Assembly (NCBI GenBank): GCA_016931515.1
Contig: JAFGEQ010000008.1
Coordinates: forward strand, 1 to 64,000
DNA: 64,000 nt
Source: a candidate division CSSED10-310 bacterium
GTDB taxonomy: Bacteria; CSSED10-310
Direction: 5' to 3'
In this document: positions 26,161-35,463 of the stretch, piece by piece
How the letters are laid out: each line of letters begins with the position of its first letter
Position numbering within the stretch: position 1 is the stretch's first letter
The notes under the pieces: generated by a model
What the model saw: only the letters and a program-made list of their open reading frames with translations
The model's database searches: none
Told to the model about the DNA's origin: nothing
Position numbers and translations under genes: made by a program

Positions 26161-29130
26161 ATGATTCAAACTGAAAAAACCTTTCAGGATATCGTAGAGA
26201 CAATCGAAAAGGCTATTATTTCGGGTGATGTGGTTGCTGCTGAAACCTGCCTGTCCAAACCGGATTATCTAGCTATTCTAAAGTCAGATCCTCTCCGTAA
26301 AGACATTTTTTTAACTCAAATCGCCTGGAACAAAGGTGAGTTCGAAGTCACACGTCGAAAAGTCGCATCTCTTCTAAAACACAGTTCCGTGAAACCTGGC
26401 TCGACGGTTTGGGTGGAATTGATGATGATGCGGGCATTCATCAATCATAGTCTCGGTCATACACTGAAAGCGGAAAAGGATCTGGACAAACTTCTAAAGA
26501 CCTTACCTCCGGATTCTGAATTTTACTCTGAAATACAATATAATCTTGCCTCCTCGAATCGTGATCAAGGTAATCTCCTTGAAGCCGGCAGGCTGTATGA
26601 CGCGTTAATAGAATCGAACCGGTCTTCTCCTGAAATAGTGACTCGCAGTTCACTGTCGATGGCAAAAATGAAATCTGATCTGGATCAACACGGAGTCAGT
26701 CACTATACACGGATTGTCTCGGAACTTGCACCCCTGTGGGGCGGATGGGCTGCTTTGAAAACTGCTGAGATTTTAGACGAATTGGCTTCTTTCCGGGAAG
26801 GTCGATGTGGACAATCCCTCAAAGAACTACACCGACACGTCCGAGAAGCCGATGAATCTAATTTTACCGTTCCAAGAATTCGCTCTCGTTTAGCTTTGTC
26901 TGAAGCATTAATTGAGTTGGGCGATTACAAAACTGCTAAATTGCTGATTGAAGAAACCGGAAATATCCTGACTAATGTTCAAAACTCGAGTCTGAAACAC
27001 TTACAGAATTATGTCGAGTTACTCTGGTTCCAGGCAGATGTACGACAGACTGGTGCACAGGACCACCTGTGGGAGGCATTGGATCGGCTTGAAATCTTGT
27101 TGGCGGTTGTCGCAAAGTATCCAAGGCCGCCCGGTCCTGCTCCGTTCTGGCTGCTGATCGGTGAGATCCAGTGTCGGCTCGGCCTGATGGAACAGGGTCT
27201 TCGCAGTATTGAGCGTGCACGGTCAGAAGCCGATTCGATTGGAGCAGTCAGTGTCGCGGCATCCGCTTGCTACAATCTGGCATCTTTTGAATGGGGATTA
27301 CTGGACGAAAAACAGCGTCACCAGGGTATCGAACGCAATCGTATTTTAGCGGATACATCGCAGGCACTTGAAACCACATCCAGATCACGGAGACCTGAAC
27401 TGGAGTGGCGAATTCATTATTTAAGAGGAAAGATATTCTCAGAGTCGGGCGAACAGTATCCATCCCGAGAAGAAATGAAAACAGCAGCAGCCATCGTGCA
27501 CAACCTGATTAAATCGCTGGATAATCCATCCGTACAGTCAATATATCGGCAATCGCCGATTCGTCATGACGCTCTTCTAACGCTTCAAACCATTCACGAG
27601 CCTCTCCAGTCCGTCAATCAAATTCAGGACCAGCTCAAGGAACCGATCCTTTCGGATGGCGGAAGAGAGCTCGATGATGCTTCGACGTTCCGGCAGGTTC
27701 AGGATGTTATGAATGCGATGCTTGAGTTACATTCCGCATCGGATTTCAATGGATTGCTGGAAAAACTCATGGTTCACATGCTGCAGATTCTAAATGCCGA
27801 CAGAGCTGAAACATTGTTATATCCGTTCGGCAGTACAGATATTCGATCGATGATTAAAATACGATCAGGGCGGGACGATGAACTTACGACTCTTGGCATT
27901 CCCGAGAAGTGGCTTCGTGAAGCGGTTTCCACGCAAGGAGTTTTAACCTACAGGTGGGATGCGGATGAAAGAAATCCCGAGTCCCGATATGTGGCGATTT
28001 TGGCCATTCGGGACAGGGAAGCAGTGAGAGGGATTCTTTGTATTGATCGATTCAAGGCTAAAGGCACCTTCAGCACGGACGAGCAAGCCATCCTAAAAAC
28101 ACTCACAACCGTCGCTTCGATTGCATGGTCGTCACTGTCAATCCGAAAACGCCTGTCGGAGATTTCGGATCAATTCCGCCGGGAAATAGTACCCGATTTC
28201 CCACACATTATCGGTCAGAGCGAGCCGATGAAGCGTGTATTCGTTCAGATGCAGCGTGTCGCTTCCTCGGACATACCGGTATTGATTCAGGGTGAAACCG
28301 GAACGGGTAAGGATCTGATAGCGCGTGCCATTCACGATATCGGAAATCGCTCATCAGCCGCATTCGTTCATCTCGATTGTTCTGCAATACCCATGACTCT
28401 TCTGGAGTCCGAACTTTTCGGAATCGAAGATGGCATCGCCACTGGCGTCGAATCCAGAATAGGGCTGATGGAATATGCTGATGGAGGGACAATTCTAATG
28501 GATGAAGTCGGCGATATACCTTTGAATACTCAAGCGAAATTGTTACGTGTCCTCCAGGAACATGAGTTCGAACCGATCGGCTCCGACAGGGTCATTTCGG
28601 TTGATATCAGAATCATCGCAACAACATCAAAAGACATCGGTGAACTAATCAGCACGGGAAAGCTCAGGGAGGATTTTTATTACCGAATCTCCGGCCTGAT
28701 CATTAACCTGCCTCCATTACGCGAAAGACATGGTGATATCGTCATTCTGGCAAGGACTTTTTTGCAACGCTATAATCTCGAATTCCGAAAAAATATTTCT
28801 GGCTTTTCAACAGATCTGCTCGATGCAATGATCAGCTATCCGTGGCCTGGAAACATTAGGGAACTGGATCACCTTCTTCGAAAAGCCGTCTTGTTCTGCC
28901 ATGGGGATCGTTTAACTATCTCCGATATGGATCTCCCATCCATTGAACCTCGCCGACTTTCACTGAAGGATGCAATCCGGATAATGGAAATCGATACGGT
29001 ACGTAAAGTATTGGCCTTGACGGATGGAGATCATCAGAAAACCGCTGAGTTGTTGAAAATCTCCCGTAATTACATCGATAAATTATTATCGTCGACGGAG
29101 AGTGAACCACCGGGAGATTCGGAAGAATGA
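26161..29130 (+). CDS. TPR-GAF-AAA+-Fis regulator with degenerate sigma-54 contact loop
   Basis: A 989-residue enhancer-binding-type regulator. It has helical TPR-like repeats (residues 1-480), a GAF domain (about 515-665), a sigma-54-activator-type AAA+ domain and a Fis-type HTH at the C-terminus (HQKTAELLKISRNYIDKLL). The AAA+ domain has Walker A GETGTGKD at 711-718, Walker B TILMDE and arginine-finger region PPLRERHGD. The GAFTGA loop that binds sigma-54 reads GIATGV (758-763): the essential Phe is Ala. It may work with the housekeeping sigma factor or not touch RNA polymerase. The last codons overlap the next gene (ATGA). Confidence 0.88.
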   Translation: MIQTEKTFQDIVETIEKAIISGDVVAAETCLSKPDYLAILKSDPLRKDIFLTQIAWNKGEFEVTRRKVASLLKHSSVKPGSTVWVELMMMRAFINHSLGHTLKAEKDLDKLLKTLPPDSEFYSEIQYNLASSNRDQGNLLEAGRLYDALIESNRSSPEIVTRSSLSMAKMKSDLDQHGVSHYTRIVSELAPLWGGWAALKTAEILDELASFREGRCGQSLKELHRHVREADESNFTVPRIRSRLALSEALIELGDYKTAKLLIEETGNILTNVQNSSLKHLQNYVELLWFQADVRQTGAQDHLWEALDRLEILLAVVAKYPRPPGPAPFWLLIGEIQCRLGLMEQGLRSIERARSEADSIGAVSVAASACYNLASFEWGLLDEKQRHQGIERNRILADTSQALETTSRSRRPELEWRIHYLRGKIFSESGEQYPSREEMKTAAAIVHNLIKSLDNPSVQSIYRQSPIRHDALLTLQTIHEPLQSVNQIQDQLKEPILSDGGRELDDASTFRQVQDVMNAMLELHSASDFNGLLEKLMVHMLQILNADRAETLLYPFGSTDIRSMIKIRSGRDDELTTLGIPEKWLREAVSTQGVLTYRWDADERNPESRYVAILAIRDREAVRGILCIDRFKAKGTFSTDEQAILKTLTTVASIAWSSLSIRKRLSEISDQFRREIVPDFPHIIGQSEPMKRVFVQMQRVASSDIPVLIQGETGTGKDLIARAIHDIGNRSSAAFVHLDCSAIPMTLLESELFGIEDGIATGVESRIGLMEYADGGTILMDEVGDIPLNTQAKLLRVLQEHEFEPIGSDRVISVDIRIIATTSKDIGELISTGKLREDFYYRISGLIINLPPLRERHGDIVILARTFLQRYNLEFRKNISGFSTDLLDAMISYPWPGNIRELDHLLRKAVLFCHGDRLTISDMDLPSIEPRRLSLKDAIRIMEIDTVRKVLALTDGDHQKTAELLKISRNYIDKLLSSTESEPPGDSEE

Positions 29131-30608
29131 GAACCGTGAATGGAAAGAAAACCGAGATACTGGTCAAGATCGTGGAAGATTTATCCAGTATTCGGGATGA
29201 GAATTTACTGATTCGGAGTCTCCTGCTGAATGCTCTTGATTACACAGGTGCCGAGCGCGGATTTCTTGTACGTAAGGCAGCGAGCGGAAACCTGCTGTAT
29301 TCAGATATCTCCGGAGGCATAATCAGTGCTCCGGAGGTATCCGTCAGTGTTATACAACAGGTTTTGAACACATTTCAGCCTGTATGTTTGATTGAGAATG
29401 CAGATGGGCAATCCATGCCTCCGACCGCCAGCATTATTGCCCTCGATCTGAAGAGCATCATGGCAGTACCGATGAAATTGGATATCGAAACGAATGACGG
29501 AGAATGGCAGACACCGGATGCGGTACTGTACGTTGACAGCCAGATTGTGGCACGACCATTTGATCGCCAGGATCTTGATTTTTTCAGCGTACTTGCTCAG
29601 CATGCAGCGGCTGTATGGAAGAATCGTCTTCTGATTCGACGGATGGAAGAAGATTTTAAGTTGCTTCATGAAGAAGTGAAGTCAAAATTCGATTACCACA
29701 AGATAATCGGTCAATGTGAAGCGATGAAAAAGGTATACGAAATCCTTGAGATACTTCGTCCGACGGATCTGGATGTCCTGATAACAGGTGAAACGGGAAC
29801 AGGTAAGGAACTAATTGCCAAAGCGATTCACTACGCAAGCAGACGTTCGGACAAGCCATTCAAACAAATAAACTGCGCTGCCTTGCCTGAAGGTCTGGTT
29901 GAAGTCGAGTTGTTCGGTGTCGAAAAGAATGTTGCAACCGAAGTTAAAAGGCGCCGAGGAATGATAGAGCAGGCCAACGAAGGCACATTGTTTCTTGATG
30001 AAATTGCGGATATGACACCTCGGATTCAAAACCGAATACTGAATTTTCTTGAAACACGCCGATTCAGAAGAATCGGCGGTAGAGAAGAGATTGTGGCAGA
30101 TGTTCGGATTCTAGCGGCAACCAACAAATCTCTTCCAGAAGAAATTGCAAAAGGACGCTTCCGGGACGCTTTGAGATACCGGCTTGAAGTCGTGCCGATC
30201 CACCTTCCTCCACTTCGTGATCGGGACCAAGATTTGCGCCTTCTTGCCGACTTTTTCCTGTCCGAGATTGTCGAACAGAGCGGCCTGGTAATCCATGGAT
30301 TTTCTAACAGGGCCTGGGAACGTATGCAGGAGTATTCGTGGCCGGGCAATGTGAGGGAGCTCAAGCACCGTATTCAGTCCGCAGCCATTTTGGCCCGAGG
30401 ATCCCTGATCGAATGGCAGGATCTGGGCCTCTCCCTGCCTACTGATCTGACTGAGATGGGTTCCCTGAAGGAACGCCGTGATGCTTTGGAGAAAAATCTG
30501 ATTCTCAGGTCTTTGGAACGGCATGAAAACCGTATCCAGGCGGCAGCCCGGGATTTGGGATTAGGTGAAGCCACTCTTCGTAAGAAGATCAAAAGGATTT
30601 CGCAGTAG
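29127..30608 (+). CDS. GAF-AAA+-Fis regulator, GAFTGA lost
   Basis: A 493-residue regulator. It has a GAF domain (about residues 10-170), an AAA+ domain with Walker A GETGTGKE at 221-228, Walker B TLFLDE and PPLRDRDQD, and a C-terminal Fis-like HTH (RIQAAARDLGLGEATLRKKI). At the GAFTGA position the sequence is NVATEV (268-273), so five of six residues differ. The ATPase residues are intact, so the domain should still oligomerise and hydrolyse ATP. It overlaps the preceding regulator by four bases (ATGA), which suggests equimolar production and perhaps a hetero-oligomer. Confidence 0.88.
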   Translation: MRTVNGKKTEILVKIVEDLSSIRDENLLIRSLLLNALDYTGAERGFLVRKAASGNLLYSDISGGIISAPEVSVSVIQQVLNTFQPVCLIENADGQSMPPTASIIALDLKSIMAVPMKLDIETNDGEWQTPDAVLYVDSQIVARPFDRQDLDFFSVLAQHAAAVWKNRLLIRRMEEDFKLLHEEVKSKFDYHKIIGQCEAMKKVYEILEILRPTDLDVLITGETGTGKELIAKAIHYASRRSDKPFKQINCAALPEGLVEVELFGVEKNVATEVKRRRGMIEQANEGTLFLDEIADMTPRIQNRILNFLETRRFRRIGGREEIVADVRILAATNKSLPEEIAKGRFRDALRYRLEVVPIHLPPLRDRDQDLRLLADFFLSEIVEQSGLVIHGFSNRAWERMQEYSWPGNVRELKHRIQSAAILARGSLIEWQDLGLSLPTDLTEMGSLKERRDALEKNLILRSLERHENRIQAAARDLGLGEATLRKKIKRISQ

Positions 30609-30642
30609 TGGAGTGCAATACCTTCCAGATCGTCAGTTAGCG

Positions 30643-30972
30643 TTATTTTTTACAGGAAAAGAAATAGCGTGTAATCCATCCGAGGAGAAGTCCGACAAGC
30701 GTGAAGATGAGTAGGTTGATTAGCAGACCTGCCACGCTGTCCAGGCCGAAGTGATCCATGATCGCATTGTACATGTACCACAGAGCAGAGATCATGGATC
30801 CGATCAGTCCTATTGAGAGACCTATCATTGCATGTTTCGGGTTGCGATGTCTGATCCAACCCGAGATACATCCAATGATCAAACCTATTGCCGGTGTCAT
30901 CCACAACAAATGCCGGAAAAACAGGTTCAACCGGTCTTCGTTAAGAATAAAATCCAGAATGGTCTTCAACAT
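30643..30972 (-). CDS. Small integral membrane protein, function unknown
   Basis: A 109-residue protein with three hydrophobic helices (about residues 22-38, 48-68 and 78-102), short charged loops and a lysine-rich tail. GAGGA seven bases before the ATG supports it as real. I do not recognise a family. It is convergent with the AAA+ regulator gene and divergent from proline dehydrogenase. An imperfect hairpin (30641-30669) covers its stop codon. Confidence 0.6.
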   Translation of the reverse strand: MLKTILDFILNEDRLNLFFRHLLWMTPAIGLIIGCISGWIRHRNPKHAMIGLSIGLIGSMISALWYMYNAIMDHFGLDSVAGLLINLLIFTLVGLLLGWITRYFFSCKK

Positions 30973-31111
30973 TTAATGATCCTCACAGAAAAATAATTAC
31001 AATAGCCAGATCTCATTGGGGATTCAGATTAATTTTGAATGAATCCGTTGGATCATGATCGGGCATAGTATATGCTAAAAGAGAACGGATGGAAACAGGA
31101 GGATGGTTTCA

Positions 31112-32014
31112 ATGGGGTTTCTATCGAATATGTTTGTTGATCTCATCGACAAATTTCCGGACAAGATGATCTGGAAGTTTGCCCGGCGTTACATTGCAGG
31201 ATCGGATCTCGCTTCCGGACTGGCTGTCCGCGCGAAACTATTTGATGAGGGTATGGATAACACAATGGATATTCTTGGAGAGGATACCATCAATATGGAC
31301 CAGGCCGAATCCTCGTACAGGCAATACTGCGATTTGATTACAGGAATGAGTCACTCCGGTATCCCGGGAAATATCTCATTGAAATTGACTCAACTCGGGT
31401 TAAAGATCGACCAGACCTTTACGCGTCAGAAAGTTTTCGAGCTGGCGCATCGAGCATCAGAAAAGGGCTTCTTCTTCCGATTTGATATGGAGGATTCAAC
31501 GACTACCACCCAGACTCTGGATCTGTACCGTGATTTAAGGCAGGAGATTTCAGAGTGCGGTGTTGTTATTCAGGCGTATCTGAAACGGAGTGAATCGGAT
31601 GTTCGATCACTTCTTGAAGCGAAACCGGCCAACATCCGGATCTGCAAGGGGATATATCGTGAATCAACCGATATTGCATGGAACGACAGGCAGACAATTC
31701 GTGAGAGCTACCTACATCTTCTTAATTTAGTTTTCGATATGGGCGGATACCCAGCCATTGCGACGCATGACCCGTATCTGATCCGGAAAGCAATGGATGA
31801 AGTTTCCAGGCGAAAACTTCCTCCCGATCGATATGAGTTCCAGATGCTTCATGGAGTAGGATTTGGTTGGCGCAGATCAATTCTTCAGGACGGGCATCGT
31901 TTGAGAATATACATACCTTTTGGCGAAGCCTGGAGGGCATATTCTTTCAGACGTTTTCGGGAAAATCCGAAACTGGCGATATATGTGATGAAAAATTTAA
32001 TTGCCCCGGAATAA
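31112..32014 (+). CDS. Proline dehydrogenase (monofunctional)
   Basis: A 300-residue FAD enzyme of the PRODH barrel, oxidising proline to pyrroline-5-carboxylate at the membrane. Typical sequences are ISLKLTQLG, FFRFDMEDS, VIQAYLKRSESD, IRICKGIYRE and EFQMLHGVGFG, with the substrate-binding RRxxE-type region near the end altered to FRRFRENP. It lacks the P5C dehydrogenase half of PutA, and no P5C dehydrogenase gene is next to it. The start is the ATG at 31112, nine bases after AGGAGG; the ATG at 31103 touches that site. Confidence 0.9.
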   Translation: MGFLSNMFVDLIDKFPDKMIWKFARRYIAGSDLASGLAVRAKLFDEGMDNTMDILGEDTINMDQAESSYRQYCDLITGMSHSGIPGNISLKLTQLGLKIDQTFTRQKVFELAHRASEKGFFFRFDMEDSTTTTQTLDLYRDLRQEISECGVVIQAYLKRSESDVRSLLEAKPANIRICKGIYRESTDIAWNDRQTIRESYLHLLNLVFDMGGYPAIATHDPYLIRKAMDEVSRRKLPPDRYEFQMLHGVGFGWRRSILQDGHRLRIYIPFGEAWRAYSFRRFRENPKLAIYVMKNLIAPE

Positions 32015-32038
32015 CTTATTTTCGATGGAGTTAAGATT

Positions 32039-33061
32039 ATGCAAAAAGATAAACAGCCACTTGATTTCTTGAAAGCACTCACGGAAGTCTTCGGACCATC
32101 GACGATGGAGGATGGGGTCATCGAGTTGATTCTAAAGGAGTTGGGACCAGATTTTCGATCCGTTGTAACCGGTCATAAAAATCTGGTTGTCTGGAAAGAG
32201 CATTCGAACTACGAACGTACTATTGTATTCCAGGCCCATATGGATGAACTGGGAGTCAGACCATACCGATATTTATCAAACGGCTACATCGAGTTAACTC
32301 CGACCGGAGGTATCCCGAGAATATCCAACAATCACCTGATACAATTTCAACCCAATAACGTGCATGGAGTACTTATCATTCGATCGGTGGATGAAAAAAA
32401 TACACGGTACTATGCGGATGTCGGTGCGACCAGTCCGGAAGAAGCACTGGATATGGTGCCGAGGCATGCGAATGGAGCATATGCAAAAGTATCTCTTGAA
32501 GCCAGTGCGACTCAACTCAAAGGGAAAAGTTTCGATGATCGGGCGGGTTGTGCTGCTATTGTACAGGTCTTGCGACATTGGGAAAAAGAACAGACAAACA
32601 GGATTGTCGGAGTATTTACAGCGAGAGAGGAAACCGGGAATTGGCCGGTGACTGAATTGTATAGAACAATACAGGAAAACCAGTTGTTTCCTGATCTGAT
32701 TGTGAACGTTGAATGTTGTCCCGCTGAGGAGGTTCCGGGAGCTGCGGAGGGATTCGCATCGGTTGGCAAGGGCATTGTTCTCGTCAATATGGATGCATCG
32801 TATGAACCGGATCCGATTTTGTGCAGGTTTATGTCTTTAGTGGCTGAAAAGGGAGGCATCATCAATCAGCATATGGCGGTTCGCGCAGGATCCGGTGAAC
32901 TTGGACGACTCGCCCTCGGATTCGGGGTCGCAGGTTATCCGCTGACCATCCCTTGCCGTTACATGCATCAACCGCACTCGGTAATCTCTAAAGTTGATTA
33001 CATGGCTTGTATTGCTATGATCAGGGAAATTGCCGTTCAATACGGCAACTCCGATCTCTGA
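32039..33061 (+). CDS. M42 family metallopeptidase (glutamyl/deblocking aminopeptidase-like)
   Basis: A 340-residue M42 enzyme with the two-zinc motifs AHMDELG, GKSFDDRAGC, TAREETG and the C-terminal MHQPHSVIS His. The family forms large tetrahedral aminopeptidases that trim peptides. Many members are annotated as endoglucanase or cellulase M, which is a historical misname. GGAG precedes the ATG by eight bases. It is 24 bp after proline dehydrogenase, so together they may recycle peptides and proline. Confidence 0.9.
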   Translation: MQKDKQPLDFLKALTEVFGPSTMEDGVIELILKELGPDFRSVVTGHKNLVVWKEHSNYERTIVFQAHMDELGVRPYRYLSNGYIELTPTGGIPRISNNHLIQFQPNNVHGVLIIRSVDEKNTRYYADVGATSPEEALDMVPRHANGAYAKVSLEASATQLKGKSFDDRAGCAAIVQVLRHWEKEQTNRIVGVFTAREETGNWPVTELYRTIQENQLFPDLIVNVECCPAEEVPGAAEGFASVGKGIVLVNMDASYEPDPILCRFMSLVAEKGGIINQHMAVRAGSGELGRLALGFGVAGYPLTIPCRYMHQPHSVISKVDYMACIAMIREIAVQYGNSDL

Positions 33062-33120
33062 TACTGATCGTCCATATTAAACGGTATTGATCTGTCGTCT
33101 CAATGCCCGGAGGTTGAGTA

Positions 33121-34251
33121 ATGGAAGTATTGCAATCATATTTTAACTCTTTCAGTGTAGGCATTTCCCTCTCTCGTCTCGGTTTCGCATTCCTGATTCT
33201 TGTCTGCACACTGATCATTCGAAAAATCGTGGATATTTTTATCAAGCGAGGTCTGAAAAAATTTACGCTGCGGACTCGCTCAGAATATGATGATCTTTTT
33301 CTCAATGCCATTACATCTCCAGTCAGTATTCTGATTCTGGTTATTGGCGGCTATCTGGCAATCATGTCTCTTCGATTACCATCTGAACCCTATAACATAC
33401 CGATGTTTTTTACTGTGGCGTTCAGGCTTTCCGTTTCTTTTATCGTAATCTGGACACTGTATCGACTCAGCAATCTTCTGTCGCGTGTCATGATGGGCAT
33501 GTTCGCGAAAGTCGACAACGATATGGCCGATAATTTCGCTCCCCTGATATCGCAAGCCGTTAAAATAACCATCATCAGTCTTGGAGTTCTGGTTGTAATA
33601 CAAAACCTGGGATATTCGATTGGAAGTGTTCTGGCCGGCCTGGGTATCGGTGGATTGGCTGTCGCACTTGCCGCCCAGGATACGTTATCAAATCTTTTCG
33701 GAACGCTGGTCATGGTCATCGACAAACCCTTCAAAGTCGGCGATTGGGTTCAATTCAGAGATATCGACGGGAACGTTGAAACAATCGGTTTTCGATCCAC
33801 GAAAGTCCGTACCTGGTCGAAGTCATTAAAAATTGTTCCAAATAAGCTGCTTACATCAGAAATAATTGAGAATTGGTCGGAGATGACCAAGCGTCGTGTT
33901 AAAATGACCATCGGCATCACATATGACAGTCCCCCGGAAAAAGTGATGGCATTAAGGGATCGCATGGAGCAGATTCTTCGTGATGATCCTGATGTTGATC
34001 AAGATTATATGCTTGTATATTTTAACGACTTTGCACCGTCTTCATTGGAAATATTCGTTTATTATTTCACTAGAAGCACAGCCTGGAAAGAATATCTGCA
34101 TGTCAGACAGCGCATCAATCTTGACTTCATACGGGCAGTATCGGAATTGGGGCTTTCATTCGCATTTCCAAGTCAGACTGTTTATTTCGCTAATTCCGAT
34201 GACGATGGCCATCCCGCACCCGCTCGCAACATCAAAGATCTCATGTCTTGA
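33121..34251 (+). CDS. Mechanosensitive channel, MscS family
   Basis: A 376-residue channel with three to four N-terminal helices, the pore helix AGLGIGGLAVALAAQDTLSN at about residues 170-190, the beta domain (DKPFKVGDWV) and the C-terminal alpha/beta cage (residues 250-360). It opens under membrane tension to release solutes during hypo-osmotic shock. GGAGG lies seven bases before the ATG. Its 3' end overlaps the end of the convergent thiL by 11 bp. Confidence 0.92.
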   Translation: MEVLQSYFNSFSVGISLSRLGFAFLILVCTLIIRKIVDIFIKRGLKKFTLRTRSEYDDLFLNAITSPVSILILVIGGYLAIMSLRLPSEPYNIPMFFTVAFRLSVSFIVIWTLYRLSNLLSRVMMGMFAKVDNDMADNFAPLISQAVKITIISLGVLVVIQNLGYSIGSVLAGLGIGGLAVALAAQDTLSNLFGTLVMVIDKPFKVGDWVQFRDIDGNVETIGFRSTKVRTWSKSLKIVPNKLLTSEIIENWSEMTKRRVKMTIGITYDSPPEKVMALRDRMEQILRDDPDVDQDYMLVYFNDFAPSSLEIFVYYFTRSTAWKEYLHVRQRINLDFIRAVSELGLSFAFPSQTVYFANSDDDGHPAPARNIKDLMS

Positions 34252-35239
34252 AATGGTCCCAACCGGTCCGATCCGGCAACCATGCTTTGCCATTTTTAAA
34301 AATACTGAGATCGGATCCGTCAGTCACTGTTCCGATCGTCACCGGATTCGGTGCACCTGCGTTCCGGGCAGCATCTAACGCAATATCTTCCATGTCCGGC
34401 GATACGGTCCAGCAGAGCTCATAGTCCTCGCCGCCTGCTAAAGCCCACGAATAAACCTGTCTCATGTCACCGTCGCATATATTGGAGGCATCCGGGAACA
34501 GCGGTATCCGTTCGGCATATATATGAGCTCCGGTTCTGCTCATTTCGCAGATATGCCCAAGATCCTGGATCAAACCATCGGAGATATCTATCATGGAGTG
34601 AACACCGTGGAGCCTGTTTAGCGCCTGACCGGTAGCCAATCGGGGTTCGGGTGTAAAATGCGCTCGCGCAAGCTCCGAAAAATCTCTCGGATTTTTCTTC
34701 TTCAATATCAGTGATAAGGCAGCTGCGGATCCTCCCAAAGGACCGGAAATCTGAATCACATCACCCGGTTGAGCACCTGATCGGGTCAGAAATCTGCCTG
34801 CCGGTGCAAAACCGATGATACAAATGTTGATAACAAAATGCTTCCGGGATAATGTTGTATCTCCACCGGCTAAATAAACCGCATAGCGATTGCACATCTC
34901 ACGGATTCCCGACATGACGCCGTCCAAAACGTCAAGACTCTCGGCTTTTCTGAATCCCATGGATAGGAATGCATAACGGGCTTCAGCTCCCATCGCGGCG
35001 ATATCACTTAGATTGACTGCCATTGACTTGATCCCAAGCTCGCGTGGTCTGATGGAATCCATAGTGAAATGCACATCTTCTATCAGGAGGTCGGTGGTGA
35101 CGAGTATCGGGTCACTGCGTTCACTCCGGAATACGGCGCAATCGTCACCCGGGGGCACGATCAGAGTCGAATCAGCTTCCGGGAAACGACTCAGAAATCT
35201 TTCTATTAGCTGGAATTCAGAAAGGCTGTTTTTTTTCAT
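34241..35239 (-). CDS. thiL: Thiamine-monophosphate kinase
   Basis: ThiL phosphorylates thiamine monophosphate to the cofactor thiamine diphosphate. The 332-residue protein shows the family blocks PPGDDCAVF, TTDLLIEDVHF, MAVNLSDIAAMGA, AGGDTTLS, ISDGLIQDLGHI and GGEDYEL. The ATG at 35239 is preferred, nine bases after GGAG; the ATG at 35248 sits directly on it. The product would serve the transketolase in this window among others. The gene stands alone on its strand and has no TPP riboswitch-like sequence upstream that I can see. Confidence 0.95.
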   Translation of the reverse strand: MKKNSLSEFQLIERFLSRFPEADSTLIVPPGDDCAVFRSERSDPILVTTDLLIEDVHFTMDSIRPRELGIKSMAVNLSDIAAMGAEARYAFLSMGFRKAESLDVLDGVMSGIREMCNRYAVYLAGGDTTLSRKHFVINICIIGFAPAGRFLTRSGAQPGDVIQISGPLGGSAAALSLILKKKNPRDFSELARAHFTPEPRLATGQALNRLHGVHSMIDISDGLIQDLGHICEMSRTGAHIYAERIPLFPDASNICDGDMRQVYSWALAGGEDYELCWTVSPDMEDIALDAARNAGAPNPVTIGTVTDGSDLSIFKNGKAWLPDRTGWDHFKT

Positions 35240-35463
35240 CGAATTCATCTCCGAAATTGTCGTATTACTAATAAAGCAAAATCAGATAAAAAAAAATGGA
35301 GAACTGAATGAAAACCGGGTAACAAGTCTCCTGTTGATGGAGCATGATCAAGGTGAACCCTTATGTTTGGGCTGCATTGAGGGAAACAATCTGCTATGAT
35401 TATGAAAGGTGTATTCGATGAGCGATCGGCTATCATGAATGAAACCGGTATCGATGAAAGGAA

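Noticed and set aside
29127-30608. Loss of GAFTGA as a sequencing frameshift
   Set aside because: The AAA+ motifs before and after the loop are in the same frame in both regulators, so substitution rather than frameshift explains the change.
35013-35399. Plus-strand frame of 128 codons over thiL
   Set aside because: It is an antisense shadow of a clearly conserved thiL and has no ribosome site or recognisable sequence.
35249-35463. T-box riboswitch upstream of cysS
   Set aside because: The conserved T-box sequence (AGGGUGGNACCGCG) and a terminator hairpin are absent.
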